A stretch of DNA of 64,000 nucleotides from assembly GCA_020633435.1 (NCBI GenBank), contig JACKDP010000003.1, positions 558,001 through 622,000 on the forward strand, read 5' to 3'. Shown here piece after piece: positions 1 through 7,566 of the stretch. Source of the DNA: Myxococcales bacterium. GTDB taxonomy: Bacteria > Myxococcota_A > Bradymonadia > UBA7976 > UBA1532. Position 1 is the first letter of the stretch. The number at the start of each line of letters is the position of its first letter. Below the pieces are notes generated by a model, which was not told where the DNA came from, did not search any database, and saw nothing but the letters and a program-made list of their open reading frames with translations. The position numbers and the translations under genes are program-made.

Positions 1-2
1 CC

Positions 3-752
3 CGCGTCTCGCGCATCCTCGCCCTGCGCAACCTGTTGTTTCCCTTCCTGAACTGGCGCTTCGGCGGCTTCCTGGGATCGCTGTACCTCATCGCCGCCTG
101 GCTGCTGGTGCCCGCCCCGGGCAACACCCGCTTCCAGCCCAACCGCCTGCACACCCTCGGCTTCGCGGAGGTGGGGCAGGTGCTGCAGACCATGGTGGAG
201 GTGGCCCTCGGCAACCCGCTGGCCGGCCTCTTCCTGCTCGGCCTCATCGGCGGCATCCGGGCCATGTCCAACACGCCGAGCGCCCTCTACAACAACATCG
301 CCGGGCTGCTGCACGGCGTCGCCCATGTGCTCGCCGTCTTCGCGACGGTCTGGTTCACCTCCTGGCTGACCGTGGCCGTCTTCGGGATGGTCCCGCGGGG
401 CACCCCGCAGCTCATGCTGGGGGCGCCGCTCGTGGCCCTCTTCGGCGCGATGGTGGGCGGCGGCCTCTTCGGGCTGTACCTCTGGATCTCGAGCACCTTC
501 TTCGGGCTGCACCAGAACGAGGCCTTCTCGTCCATCCGCAACCCCGACTGGAAGTGCTTCCTGCGCCTGCAGATCACGGCGGAGAGCCTGACCATCTACC
601 CCGTGGGCTTCCGGCGGGTGCCGCGGACGTGGAAGCCGCGGCGGGGCCGCGGGGGGCCGATGCGCTGGCCGTGGCCCGTCATCCCGACGCGGCCCTTCCT
701 CATCGAGGCGCCCATCGTGATCCGCACCGACCGGGGCCCGTCCGGGACCTGA
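3..752 (+). CDS. C-terminal part of a membrane protein, probably metallophosphoesterase-type (5' partial)
   Basis: The frame is open to the left edge, so the true start lies outside the window; the TTG at 36 is probably internal. About 249 codons are visible. Several hydrophobic segments come first (near FLGSLYLIAAWLLV, PLAGLFLLGLIGG, VLAVFATVWFTSWLTVAVF and APLVALFGAMVGGGLF). A soluble tail follows with NEAFSSIRNPDWKCFLRL and LTIYPVGFRRVPRTWK. From memory, this tail resembles the end of large calcineurin-like phosphoesterases that carry membrane helices after the catalytic domain. The catalytic motifs would be upstream and cannot be checked, so the function is inference. The gene ends 44 bases before the helicase start. 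Confidence 0.55.
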   Translation, partial: RVSRILALRNLLFPFLNWRFGGFLGSLYLIAAWLLVPAPGNTRFQPNRLHTLGFAEVGQVLQTMVEVALGNPLAGLFLLGLIGGIRAMSNTPSALYNNIAGLLHGVAHVLAVFATVWFTSWLTVAVFGMVPRGTPQLMLGAPLVALFGAMVGGGLFGLYLWISSTFFGLHQNEAFSSIRNPDWKCFLRLQITAESLTIYPVGFRRVPRTWKPRRGRGGPMRWPWPVIPTRPFLIEAPIVIRTDRGPSGT

Positions 753-757
753 ACGGG

Positions 758-786
758 TGTTCATCGCGGTCGCGATGGGCTATTTT
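758..786 (+). promoter_or_regulatory. Candidate promoter/operator upstream of the helicase gene
   Basis: A perfect inverted repeat CATCGCG-GT-CGCGATG occupies 762-777. It lies between a weak -35-like TGTTCA (758-763) and an AT-rich -10-like TATTTT (781-786), with a 17-base spacer. The helicase ATG is only 10 bases beyond the -10 element, so a transcript from here would be nearly leaderless. The position suggests an operator for a dimeric repressor, but no regulator is identified. Confidence 0.25.
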
Positions 787-796
787 GCGCGGCGCC

Positions 797-2785
797 ATGC
801 GCCAGTACACGATCCACCGCGAGCCGCCGACCGGGCGGCCGGGCTTCCTGGACGACCTCAACCCCGAACAGCGGGTGGTGGCAGAGACCCTCGGCGGGCC
901 GCTGCTGGTCATCGCCGGGGCGGGCACGGGCAAGACGCGCACGCTGACGTACCGGGCGGCGAACCTGGTGGAGAGCGGCGTCGATCCCGCTCGCCTGCTG
1001 CTGCTGACGTTCACCAACAAGGCCGCCCGCGAGATGACCGACCGGGTCATGCGCCTGGTGCCCCGGGCGGCGGGGCGTATCTGGGCGGGCACCTTCCATG
1101 CCATCGGCAACCGCATCCTGCGCGAGCAGGCCGAGCGGCTGGGCTACGGCCAGAACTACGGCATCCTCGACAGCGAGGAGTCCCGCGACGTGATGGACAT
1201 GGCCCTGGCCGAGGCGGTGCCCGACACGACGAAGGTGCGCTTCCCCAAGGCCGCCGTCCTGCAGAGCATGGTCTCGTCGTCGGTGAACACCGCGCGGCCC
1301 CTGCAAGTGGTCCTCAAGGCCGACTTCCCCCAGTTCGTCGGCATCGGCCCCGCCATCGAGCAGGTCGCCGTGACGTACATGCGCCTCAAGGCCGACATGA
1401 ACGTGATGGACTACGACGATCTGCTGGTGAACTGGAACCTGCTGCTGGAGGACCACGCCGACCTGCGGCTGGCCTACCAGGCCCGCTTCAGCCACATCCT
1501 GGTGGACGAGTACCAGGACACCAACCTGCTGCAGGCCGCCGTCGTCCGGCAGATGGGCGCCCATGGCAACGTGATGGTGGTGGGCGACGACTGCCAGAGC
1601 ATCTACGCCTTCCGCGGGGCCGAGCTGCGCAACATCCTCGAATTTCCTGAGCAGTTCCCGGGGACGCGCATCACCCGGCTCGAGACGAGCTACCGCTCGA
1701 CGCCCCAGGTGCTCGCGGTGGCCAACGGCAGCATCCGCCACAACCGGCGCCAGTTCGACAAGACGCTGCGGGCCCACCGGGGGGACGGCGAGCTGCCCAT
1801 CTACGCCTGCCTGTCCGATGCCCAGCAGCAGGCGGCCTTCGTGGCCCAGCGCGTCCTGGAGCTGCGCGACGAGGGCACCGAGCTCAAGCAGCAGGCCGTG
1901 CTCTACCGCGCGCACTACCAGGCCATGGAGCTGCAGCTCGAGCTGCAGCGGCGGGGCATCCCGTTCGTGATCCGGTCGGGCACGAAGTTCTTCGAGCAGG
2001 GGCACATCCGCGACCTGCTGGCGCACCTGAAGATCCTCTTCAACCCCCTGGATCGCCTGGCCTGGACGCGGGTGCTGAAGCTCTACGACGGCGTCGGCAA
2101 CCAGTCGGCGGCCAGCATCTACCAGCACCTCGTCGCCGAGGGCGATCCGTGGGCGACGCTGGTGGCGGGCACCCCGGTGCCGCGCCTGCCCGCGAAGGCC
2201 CGCAAGTCCTTCGACACGGTGCGGGCGCTCCTCCTCGACCTGGGCGCCCCGCACCTGGTGGGCGATCCGGCGTCCATGCTGGAGCTGGTGCTCGATCGCG
2301 GCTACCAGGCGCACCTCGACAGCGCCTACGCCAACGCCGAGCAGCGCGGCGAGGACATCCGCCAGCTCGCCCACCACGCCAGCCAGTACCCCGACTACCG
2401 GGCTTTCCTGGAGGAGCTGGCCCTGGTCGAGAGCGTCTCGGTGGAGGACATCCAGTCCGGGAGCACCTCCGACGAGTGCCTGGTGCTGTCCACCATCCAC
2501 CAGGCCAAGGGCCTCGAGTGGGACGCGGTGTACGTGCTGCACCTCGCGGATGGGCACTTCCCGCTGCAGCGGGCGATGCGCACCCCCGAGGAGATCGAGG
2601 AGGAGCGGCGCCTGTTCTACGTGGCGGTCACCCGCGCGCGGCACACGCTGCACCTCTGCCACCCCCAGTGGAGCGCGGGGCGCGACCGCTTCCCCGTCTT
2701 GCATCGGCCCAGCCGGTTCCTCGAGGAGTTGCCCCACACCCGGGGCGATCTCATCGAGACCTGGCGCATCGCGGAGGGCGCGTGA
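797..2785 (+). CDS. UvrD/Rep/PcrA-family ATP-dependent 3'-5' DNA helicase
   Basis: Superfamily 1A helicase of 662 residues, close to the usual UvrD/PcrA length. All core motifs are visible: a Q-motif-like NPEQ near residue 22, Walker A AGAGTGKT at about 40-47, TFTNKAAREM, the Walker B/DEXQ box ILVDEYQDTN near 235, GDDCQSIYAFRGAE near 262, TSYRS, TIHQAKGLEWDAVY near 566, and FYVAVTRAR. The ATG at 797 was chosen because the N-terminus then leads straight into the Q-motif; upstream in-frame codons run through the preceding gene. The stop overlaps the next start as GTGA, implying translational coupling. It probably acts in repair or replication restart. UvrD, Rep and PcrA cannot be separated from sequence alone. 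Confidence 0.93.
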   Translation: MRQYTIHREPPTGRPGFLDDLNPEQRVVAETLGGPLLVIAGAGTGKTRTLTYRAANLVESGVDPARLLLLTFTNKAAREMTDRVMRLVPRAAGRIWAGTFHAIGNRILREQAERLGYGQNYGILDSEESRDVMDMALAEAVPDTTKVRFPKAAVLQSMVSSSVNTARPLQVVLKADFPQFVGIGPAIEQVAVTYMRLKADMNVMDYDDLLVNWNLLLEDHADLRLAYQARFSHILVDEYQDTNLLQAAVVRQMGAHGNVMVVGDDCQSIYAFRGAELRNILEFPEQFPGTRITRLETSYRSTPQVLAVANGSIRHNRRQFDKTLRAHRGDGELPIYACLSDAQQQAAFVAQRVLELRDEGTELKQQAVLYRAHYQAMELQLELQRRGIPFVIRSGTKFFEQGHIRDLLAHLKILFNPLDRLAWTRVLKLYDGVGNQSAASIYQHLVAEGDPWATLVAGTPVPRLPAKARKSFDTVRALLLDLGAPHLVGDPASMLELVLDRGYQAHLDSAYANAEQRGEDIRQLAHHASQYPDYRAFLEELALVESVSVEDIQSGSTSDECLVLSTIHQAKGLEWDAVYVLHLADGHFPLQRAMRTPEEIEEERRLFYVAVTRARHTLHLCHPQWSAGRDRFPVLHRPSRFLEELPHTRGDLIETWRIAEGA

Positions 2786-3567
2786 TCCGCCTGATCTTCC
2801 TGTGGTTTTGCCTGACGGCCGGGGCCGCGCTGGCCCAGGAGGCCCCGCCGCCGCCCCCGGTGGCGGGGGCGTCGACGCCCGGCTCGGCCGAGGGGGCGGA
2901 GCCCCAGAGCCGCGGCCGCGCCTGGGGCATGGCCTTCATCTTCTGGTCCGGCGCGGTGATCATCATGGCCCTGGTCGGCCGGGTGGTCTTCAAGGAGCAG
3001 CTCAACCAGCTGCGCACCCAGCGCATGCTCATCCGCCAGATCGGGCCGTTCTTCCCGGAGTTCGACACCGACTTCCTGACGACGTGGGTGCACCGCTGCG
3101 CGCCCCACGTCTGGAACGCCTGGCAGACCCATGACCTCACGCCGGTGGCCAGCTACCTGACGCCGGCCTTCCAGGCCGAGGCCAGCGCCCGCTACGCCGC
3201 CGACGCGGCCGCGGGGCGGCGCCACACGGCGAAGCTGGAGAAGGTGCTGCGGGCCCACTACCTGTCCCTCACGCCGGTGGGGGAGGGGCCGCCGCCGCGG
3301 GGCCTCGAGCTGCTGGTGCGGCTGGAGTGCCGGGGCGTGCACGGCGTGGTGGACGCCAGCGGCAAGGTGGTGGAGGGGTCGCTGCAGGAGCGGCAGGTGC
3401 AACAGTTCTGGACTTTGCGCCATGATGGCCACCGGTGGCAGCTGCACCAGGTGGAGCCCGCGACGGGGGATCGGACGGATCTCGCCCGGCGGCCCCTGCC
3501 GCCGCCGCTGATGGAGTGGAAGCGGCCGGCCGAGCCGGCGGATGAACGGCTCGAGGGGAGCGCATGA
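2782..3567 (+). CDS. Tim44-like domain, membrane-anchored protein
   Basis: 261 residues from a GTG start that overlaps the helicase stop by four bases. Residues 1-19 look like a signal peptide ending AALAQ, followed by a Pro/Gly-rich linker. A single membrane helix follows (about 49-68, AFIFWSGAVIIMALVGRVVF). The C-terminal half has the Tim44/MPN pattern: a short helix (FLTTWVHRCAPHVWNAW), HDLTPVASYLTP, and a strand-rich part ending FWTLRHDGHRWQLHQVE. Bacterial Tim44-like proteins are usually membrane-tethered and of unclear function. Its gene is coupled to the helicase upstream and a lipoprotein downstream. Confidence 0.7.
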   Translation: MIRLIFLWFCLTAGAALAQEAPPPPPVAGASTPGSAEGAEPQSRGRAWGMAFIFWSGAVIIMALVGRVVFKEQLNQLRTQRMLIRQIGPFFPEFDTDFLTTWVHRCAPHVWNAWQTHDLTPVASYLTPAFQAEASARYAADAAAGRRHTAKLEKVLRAHYLSLTPVGEGPPPRGLELLVRLECRGVHGVVDASGKVVEGSLQERQVQQFWTLRHDGHRWQLHQVEPATGDRTDLARRPLPPPLMEWKRPAEPADERLEGSA

Positions 3568-4469
3568 ACGGGTGTCGGTGGCTCTTGGGGCTCGCGTTGG
3601 CGCTGGTCGCCTTCGGCTGTGACGACGGTGGTGGCGGCGGTGGCGCCGGCGGTGAGGGCGGCGGCGGCGCCGACATGGGGGCCCCGCCCGGGGTGCCCTA
3701 CGAGGGGGCCATCGCGCCCCTGCCCGGCGGCACCGAGATCGAGCCGGCCGACCACTTCCCGCTGGTGGAGGGCGGGGTCTGGCGCTACCGCCGCGAGGAG
3801 CCCGATCCCCTCAACCCCGGCCCCGTGGAGCAGGGCGGCGAGGCGACGGTGCAGTCGGTGACGACCCTCGACGACGGCAAGCAGGAGGTGGTGCGGCGCA
3901 TCGTCAGCATCATCGAGCTGGCCGGCGACGACGGCCCCCGCAAGGTGCGCCAGGTCATCGACGAGACGTTCGTCGTCACGCCCCCCGACCGGCTCGTCGG
4001 CCCCCGGGTGGAGTACAAGGCGCTGCGCATCGAGGAGCGCGAGGTGGAGACCCAGGCGTTCGTCCGCCTGCTGGAGCGCACCTACCTGCCCCCCTACGTC
4101 TTCATCGAGGACGCGTGGAAGGTGGGCCTCATCCAGACCAACATCCAGGTCAGCGACATCCGCCTCATCCAGTCCCTCACCCTGCCCGGCGACGAGGAGC
4201 CCCGCGAGACGGAGGGCCTGGTCGAGGTGCGGGTGGACGTGGAGCCCGTCGGCGAGGGCCGCGGATCCATCGTGCCCATGGAGGGGCGCTACCGAGAAAA
4301 CATCCGTCAGATCAAGGTGTTCGACGACTTCAGCGCCATGCTCCAGCGCAACTACTGGGTCGAGCCGGGGGTCGGGCTGGTGAAGTGGGTCTTCGCCGCC
4401 AGCAACAACGTGCCCTTCACGCTGACCGAGACGAACCTGGAGGCGCCGGCGGTCGAAGAGGGCCAGTGA
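3564..4469 (+). CDS. Predicted lipoprotein of unknown function
   Basis: 301 residues. The N-terminus is a lipoprotein signal with lipobox LVAFGC (Cys about 19), followed by a Gly-rich spacer of the kind seen in many Myxococcota lipoproteins. The body (about 55-295) is acidic and strand-rich, with WRYRREEPDP, YVFIEDAWKVG and NYWVEPGVGLVKWVF. The last motif recalls beta-sandwich lipoproteins in which a constructed trace ends with 'vGlVkw', but I do not recognise a named family. The start overlaps the Tim44-like stop as ATGA, so the three genes from the helicase on look like one transcript. It probably sits in the outer membrane, facing the periplasm or the outside. Confidence 0.75.
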   Translation: MNGCRWLLGLALALVAFGCDDGGGGGGAGGEGGGGADMGAPPGVPYEGAIAPLPGGTEIEPADHFPLVEGGVWRYRREEPDPLNPGPVEQGGEATVQSVTTLDDGKQEVVRRIVSIIELAGDDGPRKVRQVIDETFVVTPPDRLVGPRVEYKALRIEEREVETQAFVRLLERTYLPPYVFIEDAWKVGLIQTNIQVSDIRLIQSLTLPGDEEPRETEGLVEVRVDVEPVGEGRGSIVPMEGRYRENIRQIKVFDDFSAMLQRNYWVEPGVGLVKWVFAASNNVPFTLTETNLEAPAVEEGQ

Positions 4470-4487
4470 TGGCGCGTGCTGCACGAA

Positions 4488-4516
4488 TTGCGCGCCACCG
4501 GGGTGCGGGTTATGCT
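4488..4516 (+). promoter_or_regulatory. Candidate sigma70-type promoter for the PP2C gene
   Basis: TTGCGC (4488-4493), a 17-base spacer and TATGCT (4511-4516) lie 32 bases before the phosphatase ATG. Both hexamers match the vegetative consensus well for such GC-rich DNA, and the spacing is ideal. Confidence 0.5.
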
Positions 4517-4548
4517 CGCCTCGCCCCAACGCGCCGCCGGACTCCGCG

Positions 4549-5418
4549 ATGAACAAGACGAATCGGGTCGAGCTCAGAAGCCGCCTGCCGCGGATTCGGA
4601 CGGCGCTGCCCGACTACCGCCTGCTGGGCGCCGGGGCCACCGACGTGGGCCTCCGCCGGGAGGCCAACGAAGACTCCTTCCTGCTCCTCCCCAAGAACGG
4701 CCTGTGGATCGTCGCGGACGGCATGGGGGGCCACGCTGGCGGCCAGGTCGCCAGCGCGCTCACGGTGCTGACCTGCGGGGACGCCATCCTGCGCCGGCTG
4801 GCCCAGGCCGAGGAGCGGCAGCGGGCGACGGGCGGGCGCGTCAACGTGGCGGCCGTGCTCGACGCCGGCGTGCGCGAGGCCTGCGCCCTCGTCTTCGACA
4901 CGGCCCGGGAGCGCCCCGAGCTGACGGGCATGGGCAGCACGGTCACCCTGATGCTGGTCTACGGCTCGTTCGCCTGGTTCGCCCATGTGGGGGACAGCCG
5001 GGCCTACCTGCTGCGCGACGACACCATCCACCAGGTCACCGAGGATCACTCGCTGGTGCAGGAGCAGGTGGCGGCCGGCCTCATCACCCCGGAGCAGGCC
5101 CGCATCTCCGTGATGCGCAACATCATCACCCGCAGCATCGGCTTCGAGCGCGACGTGAAGGTGGACATCGCGGCGCTGCCCCTGGCCCTGGGCGATCGGT
5201 TCGTCCTCTGCTCCGACGGCCTCACCGGCCATGTGGAGGATCCCACCATCCGCCAGGTCCTCAAGGAGCGCGACACCCGCACGGCGCCCCAGACCCTCGT
5301 CGATCTGGCCAACGCCGGCGGTGGCGAGGACAACTCCACCGTCGTGGTGGTCGAGGTGAAGGGCACCCGGGGCCGGCAGCGACAGAAGCGGACCGGGCGC
5401 AGCGCCCCGACCGCCTGA
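4549..5418 (+). CDS. PP2C-family serine/threonine protein phosphatase
   Basis: 289 residues covering a complete bacterial PP2C (Stp/PrpC type). Metal-binding motifs are in order: NEDSFLL near residue 39, VADGMGGHAGG near 54, GSTVTLMLV, HVGDSRAYLLRD near 147, TEDHSLV, LCSDGLTGHV near 222, and the terminal GGEDNSTVVVV near 262. The protein is soluble, without a signal or membrane helix. PP2C enzymes remove phosphate from Ser/Thr and usually oppose Hanks-type kinases; the kinase at 14364 is a possible but unproven partner. A TPR gene follows 5 bases downstream. Confidence 0.92.
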   Translation: MNKTNRVELRSRLPRIRTALPDYRLLGAGATDVGLRREANEDSFLLLPKNGLWIVADGMGGHAGGQVASALTVLTCGDAILRRLAQAEERQRATGGRVNVAAVLDAGVREACALVFDTARERPELTGMGSTVTLMLVYGSFAWFAHVGDSRAYLLRDDTIHQVTEDHSLVQEQVAAGLITPEQARISVMRNIITRSIGFERDVKVDIAALPLALGDRFVLCSDGLTGHVEDPTIRQVLKERDTRTAPQTLVDLANAGGGEDNSTVVVVEVKGTRGRQRQKRTGRSAPTA

Positions 5419-5423
5419 GCGCC

Positions 5424-6365
5424 ATGGGCCGCACCCTCGCGCGCCTCCTCGACGTGGGCCTGGGCCTGATCGAGCCCCTCTCCGGCGACCGCCCCTGGAT
5501 CACGAGCCTGCGCGGCCGCGCCCTGGTGGACGCCGGCGAGTACGAGCGGGCCATCCTCTACCTGCACACCCGGCTCGACCAGCACCCCGAGGCCCCCTGG
5601 CTGCACTTCCACGCCGGCCGCGCCGCCCAGGCCAAGGGGCTGGCGCACCAGGCCCGCACCCGCTTCGCCCACGCGGCGGCCCTGGCCCCCGGCGAGCCCA
5701 CGTTCCGCTTCGCCCTCGGCTACGCCCTGCGCCAGGAGGGGCTGCTCGACGCCGCGGCCCGGGAGTACGCCATCGCCCTGCAGGCGGTGCCCGGCGAGCC
5801 GCGCATCCTCTTCAACCTGGGCATCGTCGAGCGCGAGCGCAGCCGGCTGGAGGCCGCGCAGCAGTGCTTCGAGGAGGTCCTCGCCCGCTGGCCGCGTGAC
5901 GTGCGCGCCCTCTACACGCTGGGCGTCTGCGCCTATGAGCGCCGCGACCTCTACCGGGCCCGGCGGGCCCTGGAGCGCGTGCTGGAGCTGGATCGCAAGC
6001 ACCACAAGGCCCACTACCAGCTCGCCCTCATCCACCTGGACGAGCAGGACGTCGAGGCCGCCCGCGCCGCGCTGCGCACCGCGCTGAAGCTGCAGCCCAG
6101 CTACGCCCCGGGCCACTACGCCCTCGCGCGCACCTTCCTGGAGCAGGACGCCCAGCGCGCCCGCCACCACCTGCGCGAGGCCCTGCTGGGGCACCCGCCG
6201 GTGCTGCGCGCGCACCTGGATCTGGGCCGCCTCTACGAGCAGGCCGGCAGCCTGGAGAAGGCCCGCTCGGAGTACCTGCTGTATCGCCGACACTTCCCCG
6301 ATCGGCGGCAAGACTGGATCGCCGGGCGGCTCGCCGCCATCGACGCCGCGCTGGAGGGCGGGTGA
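5424..6365 (+). CDS. Tetratricopeptide repeat protein
   Basis: 313 residues, nearly all helical repeats with the TPR spacing of small and large residues, for example ALVDAGEYERAILYLHTRL, FNLGIVERERSRLEAAQQCF, LYTLGVCAYERRDLYRARR and HYQLALIHLDEQDVEAARA. About seven or eight repeats can be counted. There is no signal peptide, so it is a cytoplasmic scaffold or adaptor. It starts 5 bases after the phosphatase stop and its own stop overlaps the fdhD start, so the three are probably co-transcribed. TPR proteins often bind partner proteins; the partner here is unknown. Confidence 0.85.
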   Translation: MGRTLARLLDVGLGLIEPLSGDRPWITSLRGRALVDAGEYERAILYLHTRLDQHPEAPWLHFHAGRAAQAKGLAHQARTRFAHAAALAPGEPTFRFALGYALRQEGLLDAAAREYAIALQAVPGEPRILFNLGIVERERSRLEAAQQCFEEVLARWPRDVRALYTLGVCAYERRDLYRARRALERVLELDRKHHKAHYQLALIHLDEQDVEAARAALRTALKLQPSYAPGHYALARTFLEQDAQRARHHLREALLGHPPVLRAHLDLGRLYEQAGSLEKARSEYLLYRRHFPDRRQDWIAGRLAAIDAALEGG

Positions 6366-7141
6366 GCGATCCGGGCGTCCGGCGGGTGCGCCTGGCCGAC
6401 GGCGACGACACCCTGGTGGTGGAGGAGCCCCTGGAGATCCGGGTGGATGGCCGGCCGCTGGCGGTGCTGATGCGCACGCCCGGCGAGGATCTGGACCTGG
6501 CGGCGGGCTTCCTGGCGACGGAGGGCGTGGTCGAAGATCCGCGTGATCTCGCGGGGTTGAGCCATTGCCTCGATCCGTCGGTGCCCGATCGGGAGAACGT
6601 GGTGCTGGCCCACCTGGCCGCGGGAGTGGAGGCGGGGGCCGAGCGGTTCGAGCGGGCCCAGCGGACGCTGCACGCGCTGTCGGGCTGCGGGCTGTGTGGG
6701 AAGGCGAGCATCGAGCGGGTCTTCCAGCACGCGCCCCCCCTGCCGCAGCGGCTCGACCTGGACGCGGCCCGGATCGGCGCGCTGGCCGCATCCCTGCGGG
6801 CGAGCCAGCCGCGGTTCGCCCAGACGGGGGGGCTGCACGGGGCGGCCCTGTTCTCGGCGGCCGGCGACCTCATCGTGGCCCGGGAAGACATCGGCCGGCA
6901 CAACGCCGTCGACAAGGTGATCGGGGCGCGGCTGCGGGCCGATCACTGGCCGCTGGTGGACACGGTGCTGGTGGTGTCGAGCCGGGCGGGCTTCGAGATC
7001 GTGCAGAAGGCGCTGGTGGCGCGCATCGGCGCCGTCATCGCGGTGGGGGCGGCCAGCACCCTGGCCCATGACCTGGCCGTCGAGGGGCGGCTGGCGCTCT
7101 ACAGCTTCGCGCGGGGCGGGCGCTCTCGCGCCCACGGCTGA
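6362..7141 (+). CDS. fdhD: Formate dehydrogenase accessory sulfurtransferase FdhD
   Basis: 259 residues, typical for FdhD. The protein transfers sulfur from IscS to the molybdenum cofactor of formate dehydrogenase. The redox/transfer motif SGCGLCGK is at about 107-114. Other family blocks are EDLDLAAGFLATEGVV, FAQTGGLHGAALF, VAREDIGRHNAVDKVIGA and VSSRAGFEIVQKAL. The GTG start at 6362 overlaps the TPR stop as GTGA. No formate dehydrogenase or other molybdoenzyme gene lies in the window, so its substrate enzyme must be encoded elsewhere. Confidence 0.93.
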   Translation: MSDPGVRRVRLADGDDTLVVEEPLEIRVDGRPLAVLMRTPGEDLDLAAGFLATEGVVEDPRDLAGLSHCLDPSVPDRENVVLAHLAAGVEAGAERFERAQRTLHALSGCGLCGKASIERVFQHAPPLPQRLDLDAARIGALAASLRASQPRFAQTGGLHGAALFSAAGDLIVAREDIGRHNAVDKVIGARLRADHWPLVDTVLVVSSRAGFEIVQKALVARIGAVIAVGAASTLAHDLAVEGRLALYSFARGGRSRAHG

Positions 7142-7142
7142 C

Positions 7143-7472
7143 TCACCACTCGGTGCGGAACATCAGCCCGCCACCGTCCTCGGTGACGTGGAAGTCGAGC
7201 GGGGGGTGACCGACCGTCTTCTCATCCTTCTGCATGTCCGCCGTCGGGTTGAGCCAGAACGACACACCCACGATGGCGCCCACGGCCACGAGCAGGCCGA
7301 GGATGAAGAAGTTGTTGCTGTCGGTCTTCACCTGGCACGTCTCGGCCTCGGTGATGCAGAGCCCGTTGCAGCGCTTGCGGCCTTCCGGGCAGACCTGCGC
7401 CACCGCGGGCGTGGCCGCCAGGACGAGGCACATGCTGGTCAACAGCGCGATCTTGCTCGCGATTCTTGTCAC
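7143..7472 (-). CDS. Small secreted/membrane protein of unknown function
   Basis: 109 residues from a GTG at 7472, chosen because it begins a clean signal peptide (TRIASKIALLTSMCLVLAATPAVAQ). Next comes a short Cys-bearing stretch (VCPEGRKRCNGLCITEAETC) with four cysteines that could form two disulfides or bind metal. A second hydrophobic helix follows (FFILGLLVAVGAIVGVSFWL), then a short polar tail. I do not recognise a family. It converges on fdhD, with stop codons one base apart, and lies 94 bases downstream of the DUF2330 array, so it may be the last gene of that transcript. Confidence 0.6.
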   Translation of the reverse strand: MTRIASKIALLTSMCLVLAATPAVAQVCPEGRKRCNGLCITEAETCQVKTDSNNFFILGLLVAVGAIVGVSFWLNPTADMQKDEKTVGHPPLDFHVTEDGGGLMFRTEW

Positions 7473-7566
7473 GGGCCGCTCCCGTCCACCCACCGCCGGA
7501 CTGTCGGTAGCACACGGTACCCCGCGCGGGGTCCATGCGAAACGGGGGAAATGTAGGTGTCGAGTG

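Noticed and set aside
7100..7135. Hairpin GGGCGC-TCTC-GCGCCC as the fdhD terminator
   Set aside because: It lies within the coding end of fdhD and has no T tract.
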